Source: Flavobacterium sp. Leaf82 (lineage in GTDB: Bacteria > Bacteroidota > Bacteroidia > Flavobacteriales > Flavobacteriaceae). From it: a stretch of DNA of 64,000 nucleotides. Positions 27,083 to 37,100 of this stretch are shown here, piece after piece (positions within the stretch are counted from its first letter, which is position 1; each line of letters opens with the position of its first letter). The stretch covers positions 354 to 64,353 of the forward strand of contig NZ_LMMA01000013.1 of assembly GCF_001422725.1 (NCBI RefSeq), written 5' to 3'. The translations under genes were made by a program, and so were the position numbers. A model generated the notes under the pieces. It worked only from the letters and a program-made list of their open reading frames with translations. It searched no databases and was not told where the DNA came from.

Positions 27083-28711
27083 ATGGTTGGTTCAAAAAAA
27101 AATATTCTTTTTATAATTGCTTTATTTATAATCCAATTAGGCTTTAGCCAAAATACAATACCAAGCCTTCAGAAAAAAGGAAATAAGACGCAATTAATCG
27201 TCAACGGAAAACCCTTTATTATACTTGGCGGAGAATTAGGAAATTCTTCGGCAACAACTATGGAAAGTATGGAACCTATTTGGTCAAAATTGACTGATAT
27301 GAACCTTAATACAGTTTTAACGCCTGTTTATTGGGAATTAATAGAAAAGGAAGAAGGTAAATTTGATTTTTCACTAATAGATGATTTAATTCTGAAAGCC
27401 AGAAATGAAAATCTCAAACTAATCTTTTTATGGTTTGGATCCTGGAAAAACAGTATGTCAAGCCACGCTCCGGAATGGATAAAACTAAATCAGAAAAAAT
27501 ATCCCAGAATCAAAGATGATAAAGGCAAAAGTCATGAAATACTAACGCCGTTTAGTGAAAACAATTTACAAGCAGATTTAAATGCGTTTCAGAAACTAAT
27601 GGCTCATATTAAAGATTTCGATCAAAAGGAACAAACTGTAATTATGGTTCAGGTCGAGAATGAAATAGGCATGTTGCCAACAGCCAGAGATTATCATCCA
27701 TTAGCAAATGAAGCTTTCAAAAAAGAAGTTCCGGCAGAGTTACTACAATACATGCAGAAAAATAAAGCAAAATTAGTTCCTGAATTTTTAGAAGTATGGA
27801 AAAAAAACGGATATAAAACATCTGGAAATTGGGAACAGGTTTTTGGAAAAGGACTTCAGACAGATGAGGTTTTTATGGCGTGGTATTTTGCCAAATTCAC
27901 CAATAAAATTGCCAAAGCCGGAAAAGACAGTTATGCCATCCCCATGTTTGTAAATGCAGCTTTGAATGCACCAGAAAAAAAGCCCGGAGAATATCCAAGT
28001 GCAGGGCCATTACCACATCTAATGGATGTCTGGAAAGCCGCAGGAACAGCTATAGATTTTCTTTCACCGGATTTTTACAATCCTTCATTTAAACACTGGA
28101 ATGATTTATATGCCTGTCAGGGAGATCCGTTATTTATACCGGAACATCGATTTGATACCAGCGCACCATTCAAAGGATTATATGCAATTGGACATTATGA
28201 AGCAATTGGTTTTTCGCCTTTTTCGATTGAATCCGTTTCTGATGCTAAAAAAGAACCACTGGGAAAAATTTATGATTTAATAAGACAATTAACTCCGGTT
28301 ATTGAAACAAATAAAGGGCAGAATAAAATTGACGGAGTTTTATTAGATAAAGAAAATCAATTACAAATTATTAAATTAGGCAATTACGAATTTACCTTTA
28401 AACACGATTATACTTTAAATTGGTCAGATGGTGCCAAAGACGAAAAATGGCCAATGTCAAGCGCAATTATTATAGAAATAACAAACGATGAGTTTTATAT
28501 TGCCGGATCTGGAATTGTAGTCACTTTTAAATCCTTAAAAAACACAAATCTTAATACAGGAATTTTAAAAGCAGATCAGGGAAAATTCGAAAATGGAACA
28601 TGGAAAACTATCCGACATTTTAACGGAGATCAAACCCATCAGGGAAGACATTTAAGGATTTCAGTGGGAGATTATGAAATTCAAAAACTAAAATTATACA
28701 CGTATGAATAA
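27083..28711 (+). CDS. GH35 beta-galactosidase with DUF5597 domain, exported
   Basis: Starting at the ATG at 27083 the protein has 542 residues and a signal peptide (hydrophobic 8-20, cleavage near GFSQ). A longer frame opens at a TTG at 27041, but that lies in a terminator and would spoil the signal. The barrel shows VLTPVYWELIEKEEGKFDF, acid/base Glu194 in VQVENEIG and nucleophile Glu354 in FIPEHRFD. The C-terminal beta domain is of the DUF5597 type. A close-built enzyme, Bgl35A of Cellvibrio, removes galactose from xyloglucan, so this one could trim galactose side chains of xylan or xyloglucan. Placement after susCD supports a glycan-locus role. The bond cut is inferred. Confidence 0.85.
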   Translation: MVGSKKNILFIIALFIIQLGFSQNTIPSLQKKGNKTQLIVNGKPFIILGGELGNSSATTMESMEPIWSKLTDMNLNTVLTPVYWELIEKEEGKFDFSLIDDLILKARNENLKLIFLWFGSWKNSMSSHAPEWIKLNQKKYPRIKDDKGKSHEILTPFSENNLQADLNAFQKLMAHIKDFDQKEQTVIMVQVENEIGMLPTARDYHPLANEAFKKEVPAELLQYMQKNKAKLVPEFLEVWKKNGYKTSGNWEQVFGKGLQTDEVFMAWYFAKFTNKIAKAGKDSYAIPMFVNAALNAPEKKPGEYPSAGPLPHLMDVWKAAGTAIDFLSPDFYNPSFKHWNDLYACQGDPLFIPEHRFDTSAPFKGLYAIGHYEAIGFSPFSIESVSDAKKEPLGKIYDLIRQLTPVIETNKGQNKIDGVLLDKENQLQIIKLGNYEFTFKHDYTLNWSDGAKDEKWPMSSAIIIEITNDEFYIAGSGIVVTFKSLKNTNLNTGILKADQGKFENGTWKTIRHFNGDQTHQGRHLRISVGDYEIQKLKLYTYE

Positions 28712-28716
28712 CGTAT

Positions 28717-28743
28717 CCTAACAGATTTTTAAAACCTGTTAGG
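28717..28743. repeat. Palindromic intergenic repeat, copy 2
   Basis: CCTAACAGATTTT (28717-28729) pairs with AAAACCTGTTAGG (28731-28743) with one mismatch around a single T. It is a variant of the palindrome at 12402-12434 and again lies directly after a glycoside hydrolase gene. Confidence 0.55.
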
Positions 28744-28763
28744 TATTACATCCAAAAAAGTTA

Positions 28764-28836
28764 GCCACGAATTACACCAATTTCGCGAATTAATATTTAA
28801 TAAAAAAGTAAGCAAAAATTTAGTGTAATTCGTGGC
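28764..28836. repeat. Inverted repeat with GCCACGAATTACAC arms
   Basis: GCCACGAATTACAC at 28764-28777 and its exact complement at 28823-28836 flank a 45-bp AT-rich centre that itself contains GCGAATTAAT. I recognise this as a type of intergenic repeat common in Flavobacterium. It lies between the GH35 gene and the esterase. The function is unknown. Confidence 0.55.
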
Positions 28837-28886
28837 AAAAAAACAAGTTCAAGATTCAAGAAATCATTGCAGTAAAGAACATAAAA

Positions 28887-30812
28887 ATGAAAAAATTAAT
28901 AACACTAATGATCTTGTTTTTAAGCATCAGTGCAACTGCGCAAATTAAATTACCGCGTTTAATTAGCGACGGAATGATTTTGCAACGCGATACAAAAGTA
29001 AAAATTTGGGGTTGGGCTTCTGCCAAAGAAAAAATCGAACTTAATTTTAATCATAAAACATATAAAACCGTTACAACCGAAGATGGAAAGTGGATGATTG
29101 TTCTTCCGTCTCAAAAAGCTGGCGGTCCCTACGAAATGACTTTAAAAGGAAATAATACAATTGTATTAAAAAACATTCTTTTTGGAGATGTTTGGGTTTG
29201 TTCCGGACAATCGAATATGGAACTTCCAATGGATCGTCTTAAAGATAAATATAAAGATGTTATCGCTAAAGCAGAAAATTCAAACATAAGACAGTTTTTA
29301 GTTCCGGATCAATATTATTTCGCCAATGAAAAAGAAGATTTTATTTCTGGAGAATGGGTTTCAGCGAATCCTGTAAGTGTTTTGCAGTTTTCCGGAGTTG
29401 CCTATTTTTTCGCTTTAGAAATCTATGAAAAATATAAAATTCCGATAGGGTTGATAAATTCAGCTTTGGGTGGTTCTCCGGCAGAATCGTGGATCAGTGA
29501 AGAAAGCGTTAAGAAATTTCCCGATCATTATCAGGAATATTTAAAATATAAAGACGGAACACTCGAAAAACAAATTGAAGAAAATGATCAAAAAGTAAGT
29601 AATGATTGGTACAAATTAGCCAATAATACTGATGAAGGTTTAAAAAACAAATGGAAAAGTGCTGATCTGAATGATCTTGATTGGAAAACAATGAATATTC
29701 CAGGCTATTGGGCAGACAAAGAATTAGGAAATATGAATGGAGTGGTCTGGTTCAGAAAAGAATTTGTTGTTCCAAAAGTAAAACAAAACACAGCAAAATT
29801 AATTTTAGGACGAATAGTAGATGCCGATTCGGTTTATGTAAATGGGCATTTTGTTGGGACAACTTCATACCAATATCCACCAAGAATTTATTCTTTTGAT
29901 GCCAACATTTTAAAAGAAAGTAAAAATGAAATTGCTGTCCGTGTTATTAATAACTCAGGAAAAGGAGGATTCGTTATTGATAAACCGTACCAATTAGTTT
30001 CAGGAAACGATACACTTGACTTAAAAGGATTATGGAAATACAAATTAGGGGCAAAAATGCTTCCTTTGCCTTCACCAACTTTTGTGCGATGGAAACCTGT
30101 TGGATTGTATAATGCTATGATTGCACCATTAAAGCAATATTCCATAAAAGGCGTATTATGGTATCAGGGAGAATCGAGTACTAAAAAGCCATTAGAATAT
30201 TTTTCATTAATGGAGACCTTAATTGCAAATTGGCGAACACAATGGCAACAGCAAAAATTACCATTTATACTCGTGCAATTGACTAATTTCATGGAATCAA
30301 AATCAGAACCAGTCGAAAGCAATTGGGCAGCATTAAGACAACAGCAATTAAATGTTTTAAAAATACCTAATACCGGAATGGCGGTCACCATAGATTTAGG
30401 AGAATGGAACGATATTCATCCTTTAAATAAATACGATGTTGGTAAAAGACTCGCTCTTCAAGCCAGAAAGATCGCATATGGCGAGAAAAATTTAGTAGCT
30501 TCAGGTCCGCTTTTTAAATCAATAGAACAAAGAGAAAACAAACTAATCTTGAGTTTTACAAACACAGGATCTGGTTTAATAGCAAAAGATTCTCCCATAT
30601 TAAAAGGATTTGCGATTGCAGGAAGTAAAGGGAAATTTGTTTGGGCAAATGCAACTATCGAAGGCGATAAAATTATAGTTTGGAGCAATAATATCATAAA
30701 TCCAATAAAAGTGAGATACGCATGGGCAGATAATCCTGTAGAAGCTAATTTGTATAACAAAGAGAATTTACCGGCTTCGCCTTTTGAAGAAGATTTGAGT
30801 AGGAGGGAATAG
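28887..30812 (+). CDS. SGNH acetylesterase (sialate O-acetylesterase-like, CE20-like), exported
   Basis: This 641-residue protein has a signal peptide (cleavage near ATAQ, residue 19). The SASA/SGNH hydrolase domain is in two pieces. The first has DVWVCSGQSNMELP, with the nucleophile in GQSN (Ser109), and ALGGSPAESW. The second has WYQGES and NDIHPLNK, with Asp509 and His511 as the dyad. Between them, at about 225-390, lies an inserted jelly-roll segment (VVWFRKEF, ADSVYVNGHFVGTTSY) like a GH2 N-terminal sandwich. CE20 enzymes with this layout remove acetyl from hemicellulose oligomers. In a xylan locus it probably deacetylates xylo-oligosaccharides. It is the last gene of the locus. Confidence 0.85.
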   Translation: MKKLITLMILFLSISATAQIKLPRLISDGMILQRDTKVKIWGWASAKEKIELNFNHKTYKTVTTEDGKWMIVLPSQKAGGPYEMTLKGNNTIVLKNILFGDVWVCSGQSNMELPMDRLKDKYKDVIAKAENSNIRQFLVPDQYYFANEKEDFISGEWVSANPVSVLQFSGVAYFFALEIYEKYKIPIGLINSALGGSPAESWISEESVKKFPDHYQEYLKYKDGTLEKQIEENDQKVSNDWYKLANNTDEGLKNKWKSADLNDLDWKTMNIPGYWADKELGNMNGVVWFRKEFVVPKVKQNTAKLILGRIVDADSVYVNGHFVGTTSYQYPPRIYSFDANILKESKNEIAVRVINNSGKGGFVIDKPYQLVSGNDTLDLKGLWKYKLGAKMLPLPSPTFVRWKPVGLYNAMIAPLKQYSIKGVLWYQGESSTKKPLEYFSLMETLIANWRTQWQQQKLPFILVQLTNFMESKSEPVESNWAALRQQQLNVLKIPNTGMAVTIDLGEWNDIHPLNKYDVGKRLALQARKIAYGEKNLVASGPLFKSIEQRENKLILSFTNTGSGLIAKDSPILKGFAIAGSKGKFVWANATIEGDKIIVWSNNIINPIKVRYAWADNPVEANLYNKENLPASPFEEDLSRRE

Positions 30813-31092
30813 TTGAGGTTTGATAATATAATAGACCCTGTGCATTAATTTGCCGAAGATTTTTATTTTTAAGCAAAAAGATTTTTTTATAATAGAATCA
30901 AGTGTAAATAAAACTTCTAACACCGCGACTTTAATAAATGTAAAAGGGTTAATATATTAAATTTGTTTCTATAATTATTTAAATTTTTATGGATCTGTTA
31001 GTTCTGACACTTGCAGGAATAATTTTATAAAAAAAAACAAAAAAACGATTTTTAATTTTTAAATTAAATGAATAAAAATATATCTTTACATG

Positions 31093-31151
31093 AAAAACAC
31101 AATTAAATGAAAAAAAAAATCAAAATTTATTAGTTATTTAATTGTGTTTTT
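31093..31151. repeat. Perfect 16-bp inverted repeat in the gap before the peptidase gene
   Basis: AAAAACACAATTAAAT at 31093-31108 and its exact complement at 31136-31151 are separated by 27 bp of A-rich sequence. With A and T runs on both sides it could end transcription in either direction. The rest of the 468-bp gap (30813-31280) is very AT-rich. It holds a TAAATTTG -7 match at 30958-30965 with no good -33 element, and no gene I can support. Confidence 0.5.
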
Positions 31152-31280
31152 ATGAAATAAATAAACATTCAATATGGGAATTAGTTCATCATGACTAATC
31201 CTGTATTTACAATTAAAATTTTTCAAGACAAACACAATAATTAAGATTAGCTAAATTTAGATATTATTTTAAATAAACGA

Positions 31281-33188
31281 ATGGGAATTAAACTTGACAC
31301 TAAACAACTATTTATTTGCATCATTTTTTTTTATTTTTTTTCACAAATAAATGCGCAAATTCCAAATATCACATATCAACTTCAAAATGCTACAAGTTAT
31401 TTTCCAGACTGGAAAGAAGTAAATAACCAAAATATAAAATGGTATAACCTAAATGTTCCTGAAAATTGGGAAAATACCAGTTCAAATAAAACTATAAAAC
31501 TAGCTGTAGCTGTATTACCGAGTTTAAAAAAATCAAATAAAAACGTAGTTCATATTTCTGGCGGTCCTGGCGGTTGGTGTATAGGCGCTATCAAAAAATG
31601 GTTAAATCATCCTCTAAGAAATGAAGCAAATATTATACTTGTTGATTTAAGAGGTACTGGTTTTTCTGAACCTAGTCTTTGCCCTAAGCTTGGAGAAGAT
31701 ATCTTGCAAGTGCTTGCCGAAAATAATAATACAACTAAAGATATTAATGAAATTGTCAATGTTTCAGAACAATGTAAAAATGACCTTATTGAAAAAGGGA
31801 TAGATATAAAATCATATAATAGTTTAAACATTTCAAAAGATTTACATGCATTAAAAAAATCATTAGCCATAAATAAATGGTTTGTTTATGGAATATCTTA
31901 TGGTACTTACATCGCACAAGTTTATTCAAATCAATTCCCAAATGATTTTGAAGGTATTATTCTAGATTCTCCTATTAATAATATTAATGAATATTATAAA
32001 AATAATACTTTTAATTATATCAATAGTCTGAATACTCTTTTTAAGGAAAGTAAAGAAAAGTACCCTGATTTAGAGTCAAAATATTATTCAGTAATTAATA
32101 AACTGAGTAAAAAAGGGGTAGAAGTAGATGTTGATAAAGCTATTGTTCAAACAGGAAAGTTTACCTATAATGCTGACGATTTTAAGATAATTATTCATCA
32201 ATCTCTTTATAATAAACAATTAATTGAACTGATTCCTTTAATAATAAAAAGTTTTTATAAAGAAGACAAATTTATATTGGTCAATTTAGTAGATGCTTTT
32301 TCTGAGGCATTAAAAAGAGATTTTGGAACTTATTATTGTGTTTCATGTAATGATGGGTTTACAGATAAAAGTATTGAGGAATATGGTAAAAATGCTGTTG
32401 CATTCACAAAAAACAAAGGAGGAATATTATTTTATCGATCGGACTTGTCTGTTTGTGAAGAATGGGAAATTGGCGCAAATAAAATAAACGATTCAGTACA
32501 AAAAAACAATCAAATTAAAGCTTTGATTTTTGCTGGAAAATATGATCCGATCACGCCTTTAAGTAACGGTAAAGAAATTGCAAAAAAATATAAAAATGGT
32601 TTTCTATTTGAAATGCCATATGGTCATGGAACAAGTTTTTCAAAAGCAGGAAAGGGTATTGTAGAACGTTTTATTAAGACACCAGATAAGAACCCTGAAG
32701 TAAAAGAAAAATTAAGTCAAATTGAATTTATTTCTAATATTAAATATAATAGTGGAATATCTAAACTGGCAAAAAGTATAAATAAACCAGTCCTGTTATT
32801 TATATCCCCATTGATTATTGCAACAATAATAATTTTTGGTACATTTTTATACTGTGGTTTTTCAATTTTTAGAAATAAGAATAAAGAGTTGAATATATTG
32901 AAATACCTATTTATAGCAAATTCATTGTTAGCAATGATTGTGGTATTTGGTTTAGTTTGGGCTATTTTTCAAACCTCTAACTATAATTTTTATATTCTAC
33001 TATTTGGATTGCCCGAAAAATATAATTTTTTATTTATTTTAAATTATATATTCATTGGAACAACAATTATTAGTGTATTATACTTACTGTTTAAAATAAA
33101 GATCATACCATACATAGAAGTAGTTTTTTCTATAGCATTTTCTTTTATATTAGTAATTATTTATTTTCTGTATTGGGGAATCATTTAA
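31281..33188 (+). CDS. Membrane-anchored alpha/beta hydrolase, tripeptidyl aminopeptidase-like (S33)
   Basis: This 635-residue protein has an N-terminal signal (cleavage near INAQ, residue 26). The catalytic part has HISGGPGGW at 91-99, DLRGTGFSEP and the elbow GISYGTY with Ser206. The charge partner is in FAGKYDPITP (about 420) and the His in PYGHGTSF. The last 140 residues contain four hydrophobic segments (about 495-635) that would hold the enzyme in the inner membrane facing the periplasm. This C-terminal anchor is unusual for the family. It lies 1 kb upstream of the NRPS cluster on the same strand and shares its low GC content, so it may process or degrade the peptide product. That link is speculative. 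Confidence 0.75.
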   Translation: MGIKLDTKQLFICIIFFYFFSQINAQIPNITYQLQNATSYFPDWKEVNNQNIKWYNLNVPENWENTSSNKTIKLAVAVLPSLKKSNKNVVHISGGPGGWCIGAIKKWLNHPLRNEANIILVDLRGTGFSEPSLCPKLGEDILQVLAENNNTTKDINEIVNVSEQCKNDLIEKGIDIKSYNSLNISKDLHALKKSLAINKWFVYGISYGTYIAQVYSNQFPNDFEGIILDSPINNINEYYKNNTFNYINSLNTLFKESKEKYPDLESKYYSVINKLSKKGVEVDVDKAIVQTGKFTYNADDFKIIIHQSLYNKQLIELIPLIIKSFYKEDKFILVNLVDAFSEALKRDFGTYYCVSCNDGFTDKSIEEYGKNAVAFTKNKGGILFYRSDLSVCEEWEIGANKINDSVQKNNQIKALIFAGKYDPITPLSNGKEIAKKYKNGFLFEMPYGHGTSFSKAGKGIVERFIKTPDKNPEVKEKLSQIEFISNIKYNSGISKLAKSINKPVLLFISPLIIATIIIFGTFLYCGFSIFRNKNKELNILKYLFIANSLLAMIVVFGLVWAIFQTSNYNFYILLFGLPEKYNFLFILNYIFIGTTIISVLYLLFKIKIIPYIEVVFSIAFSFILVIIYFLYWGII

Positions 33189-33199
33189 TTTAGAATAGT

Positions 33200-33258
33200 G
33201 TGCAGGATAAATTATATTTATGCAATTAAGTTGCATTGTCTCTTGCTGCACTTTTATT
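33200..33258 (+). terminator. Possible terminator after the peptidase gene
   Basis: GTGCAG at 33200-33205 pairs with CTGCAC at 33246-33251, enclosing a second stem (ATGCAA at 33220-33225 with TTGCAT at 33231-33236). A T-rich tail follows. The shape is a two-level hairpin 11 bp after the stop codon. Confidence 0.45.
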
Positions 33259-33357
33259 TTTAATGTTGTTCTGATTGTTAAATCTTTCGATAAATTCTAC
33301 TTGTGATTGGATTACTCTCGAATCTATCAATAATTCACTTTCTTTATGAAATTCGTA
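33226..33357 (-). pseudogene. Possible decayed gene fragment
   Basis: On the minus strand, 43 codons without a stop read like a real protein C-terminus (YEFHKESELLIDSRVIQSQV..., ending SAARDNAT). A stop codon directly precedes the fragment and no start fits. Further upstream on the same strand, in another frame, a short stretch reads MANLEVRRKYFLKSTR. I do not recognise a family. It could be a frameshifted relic or chance. Confidence 0.2.
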
Positions 33358-33605
33358 TTACATCGATTTAAATTTGTGGTGTAATTTATTTTACTTTTTT
33401 TGCTATCTGGTGCTTTTTAAAAAGTACTTTCTACGAACTTCTAAATTGGCCATACCTCCATTGTTTATAAAAAACAATTTTATTCTGTTATTTGTTAATA
33501 ATTAATTAATGTGCTGTTTTTTAACGACTTGCATTTAATTTGGTTAAGGATTGCTTTTTAAAAACCGCAAAAAAAGTATGACTAAACATAAAAAAAGACA
33601 ATATT

Positions 33606-33683
33606 TTAGGTAAGATAAACCTAATTTATTTTGAACGCAATTAGCAAACTCATAATTTCTGAACATTTTTGGTAAAGTTTACC
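33606..33683. promoter_or_regulatory. Two GGT-AA...ACC inverted-repeat boxes upstream of the NRPS operon
   Basis: TTAGGT-7nt-ACCTAA at 33606-33624 and GGTAAAGTTTACC at 33671-33683 are both symmetrical. Related boxes recur at 33900-33947 next to a -7 element. They may bind a regulator of the biosynthetic operon that is not in this window. The 969-bp gap otherwise holds a terminator, a possible gene relic and AT-rich sequence. Confidence 0.4.
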
Positions 33684-33899
33684 TGTTAATATTTCTTGCG
33701 AAAAAATAGATTTTGAAGGCGAAAGTTTGTGTTCTGATTAGGGAAATTTTAATTCTAATAAAAAAACAGCATGATTATTTTTCACTAAGAATTTTAAAAT
33801 CAAAGAGATGAATAGATTTTAATAAACTTGATTTTTTGAATCAGAACTGTCTTTTTATTTTATAGATGTTTTTTTATATATCACTAAAAAAATGAAACA

Positions 33900-33967
33900 G
33901 GTAAGAATAACCCGTAAGTTTTACCTAAAAAGTCCGTAATTTTTTACTAAACACTATGTTATTTTTG
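33900..33967 (+). promoter_or_regulatory. Tandem GTAA...TTAC boxes and candidate promoter of the NRPS operon
   Basis: Three related boxes follow in a row: GGTAAGAATAACC (33900-33912), GTAAGTTTTACC (33914-33925) and GTAATTTTTTAC (33936-33947). TATTTTTG at 33960-33967 is a full match to TAnnTTTG. There is no TTG at -33, where the third box lies instead, so the promoter may need an activator bound to these boxes. The leader to the NRPS ATG at 34158 would be about 185 nt. Confidence 0.45.
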
Positions 33968-34157
33968 TGTTATATCATAATAAAATTTATACGCTATTAA
34001 TGAATTTGTTAGGAATAATTAACCTTTATATAATATGTACTAATTATCATTTTTTGATTTAGAATTACTAAAAAAAAAATGAACATAAAATAGAGGGGTT
34101 TTATTTTAATCCATTATATAAAAAAATACACCCGATAAATAAAATATTAGAAGTTTC

Positions 34158-37100
34158 ATGGAGAATATTGATAAAATTGCAGAGCTTTTTTGGAATAGTA
34201 ACATTAAGGATAAAGAGCTGATTTTTCCATCAAATAAAGAAGTTAATTCATTTAAATACACAATTGAATTGGAAGACTTATGGTATTTACAAAAGATATC
34301 GAATAATAATCGTCTTTCACAATTCTCAATAATTACTACTGTATATTCTATATTATTATACAAATATTTTTATAATTATACAGGCATTATTACCTCTTAC
34401 AACTCTTTAATAGGCAATAAAGATTCTAATCCTTTCTTTTTGGAAGACCATACCCATTCATTAAACAAATCTTTTAAGGAGTATTTAAAAACCATATCAG
34501 AAGAAGTTCAAAATAAATTGACTTATGCGGTGAATGATTTAGACTATTTGGGTTTAGATTCTTATTCTCACTTTGGAATTAGTTTAAATGATGAGTCGAT
34601 TGGTGCGGATAAGTGCAAAGGTGTTTTATTAAAATTTAATATAACCAATGAAGCATTAGAATTAGTAATTTATTTCAATGACGATTTTGTTGAGAAGTCA
34701 TTAATACAACATTTAGGCTCCGGTTTTACGAAAATTTTAGTTCATCTTCAGGAATTTATTAATAGCGACAGTAATGACTTTGATTTATTAGGCTCAGAAG
34801 AAAAGCATCAATTACTATTTGATTTTAACAATACTGCTATCGATTATCCAGACAACAAAACGATAATTGAGTTATTTGAAGAGCAGGTAGAAAAAGCACC
34901 CAACAATGTAGCGGTTGTTTTTGAAGCAAAGGAACTTACATATAAAGAGCTTAATGAAATAACCAATCAGTTGGGAGCTTATTTAAGAGAAAAATACAAT
35001 ATTCAACCTGATGATCTGATAGGTATAAAATTAGAAAGAAGCGAACGGATGATTGTCTCTATATTTGGGATTTTAAAATCTGGTGCAGCTTATGTTCCCA
35101 TTGATCCTAATTATCCTCAGGACAGGATTGATTATATAGAAAATGATACCCAAAGTAAAATTATTATTGATGAAACCGAATACGGAATTTTCTATAATGA
35201 AAGGGAAAAATACACAAATTTAAATTTAGCTAAAATCAATTCTACCAAAGATTTAGCATATATAATTTATACCTCAGGAACAACAGGAAATCCTAAAGGA
35301 GTAATGATCGAACATACTTCTTTAGTGAATAGATTAACCTGGATGCAAAAAGCATATCAATTGTATTCTGGTGAAACGCTTATTCAAAAAACTACATATT
35401 CTTTTGATGTTTCCGTTTGGGAATTAGTATGGTGGGCTATCTATGGAGCAAAACTTTCTGTTGCTAAATCCGGAGTAGAAAAAGACCCTGCTCAATTAAT
35501 AAAAAATATACATGAAAATCATGTCACAGTAATACATTTTGTTCCTGCAATGTTATCCGTTTTTTTAGAATACATTAAGGAAAATCCAAATGAAAAAGAG
35601 CGTATAAAAAGCTTAAAACAAGTATTTGTAAGTGGTGAAGCACTAACATTACATCAAAGAGAGTTTTTTTATAGTGAGTTATCAGATATTTCTTTGATGA
35701 ATCTTTATGGTCCAACAGAAGCAAGTATCGATGTAAGTTATTATGATTGTGCTGAGCAACATAACATTCATTCTGTTCCTATAGGCAAACCTATTGATAA
35801 TATCAGTTTATATATTCTCGACGAAAATTTATCTTTAAAACCTATTGGTGCTGTTGGTAAACTATACATTGCCGGGGTTGGTGTTGCCAGAGGTTATCTA
35901 AATAAAAAAGAGCTTACAGACGAAAAATTTATCAATAACCCTTTTATTCATGGTACAAAGATGTATGATACAGGAGATTTAGCAAAATGGCTTCCTGATG
36001 GTAACATTGAATATATTGGAAGAAAAGATCACCAGGTAAAAATTCGTGGTTTCAGAATAGAATTGGGTGAGATAGAAACGCATTTATTTCAATATTCAAA
36101 TGCAATAAAAAATGTAATCGTTGAGATTAAAGAAGTAAATAAAGAGAAGGTAATAGTAGCTTATTATGTTTCGGAATCGAAAATTGATAAAATAGAAATC
36201 CGTCATTATCTACAGGAAAAACTTCCAGAATATATGATTCCTAATTTCTATATTGCTTTAGACAGTATTCCTGTAACCTCTAATGGCAAGGTTGATAGAA
36301 AAGCGTTGCCTTCTGTTACCGGAGATGATATTATTAGAGGTAAATATGCAGCTCCAAGAAATGAAACGGAAGATAAATTAGCAGCAATTTGGCAAGACGT
36401 TTTAGGAATTGAAAAAATAGGAATTACAGATAACTTCTTTAATTTGGGAGGAAACAGTCTAATCATAGGACAAGTTATCAATAGAATACATAGAGAACTC
36501 CATCAAGGCATAACTTTTAAAGAATTTTTTTCAAGCCCAACAATTGAAGAAATTAGTCAAAAATTACATAAACAAGATTTTGCTTCCATTCCTAAGGCCG
36601 CAGAGAAAGCATCATATCCTATAACCAAATCTCAACACAGATTATGGATATTAAGTCAATTAGAAGGTGGTTCTTTGGCTTATAATATGCCTGCAGTAGT
36701 AAAATTAAAAGGAGATATCGATAAAATTAAATTTAAAGAATCCTTTGCATTTTTAATCCAGCGCCATGAAATACTGAGAACCTATTTTAAAACGAATGAA
36801 GAAGGAGAAGTTCGTCAGTTTATAGTACCGACGGAAGAAATTAATTTTAATATAACAGAAAAGGATTTTACATCCGAAAAGGATGAAATCCTAGTATTTG
36901 ACTATTTACAGAAAAACAACGCAATTGCTTTTAATTTAGAGCAAGCTGGATTGTTAAGAGCAAGTCTAGTTAAATTGAAAGAAGATGAATTTGTATTTTT
37001 CTTGTCGATGCATCATATTATTGGCGATGGATGGTCGACAGAGTTATTGGTATCAGAAATTGTAAAAATCTATAATTCGTTAATGCAAGGAATAGAGCCT

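Noticed and set aside
34158..36400. Lipopeptide starter (acyl) condensation domain at the start of NRPS 1
   Set aside because: Only the second lobe of a C domain is present and the HHxxxDG site is absent, so it cannot acylate the first residue by itself.
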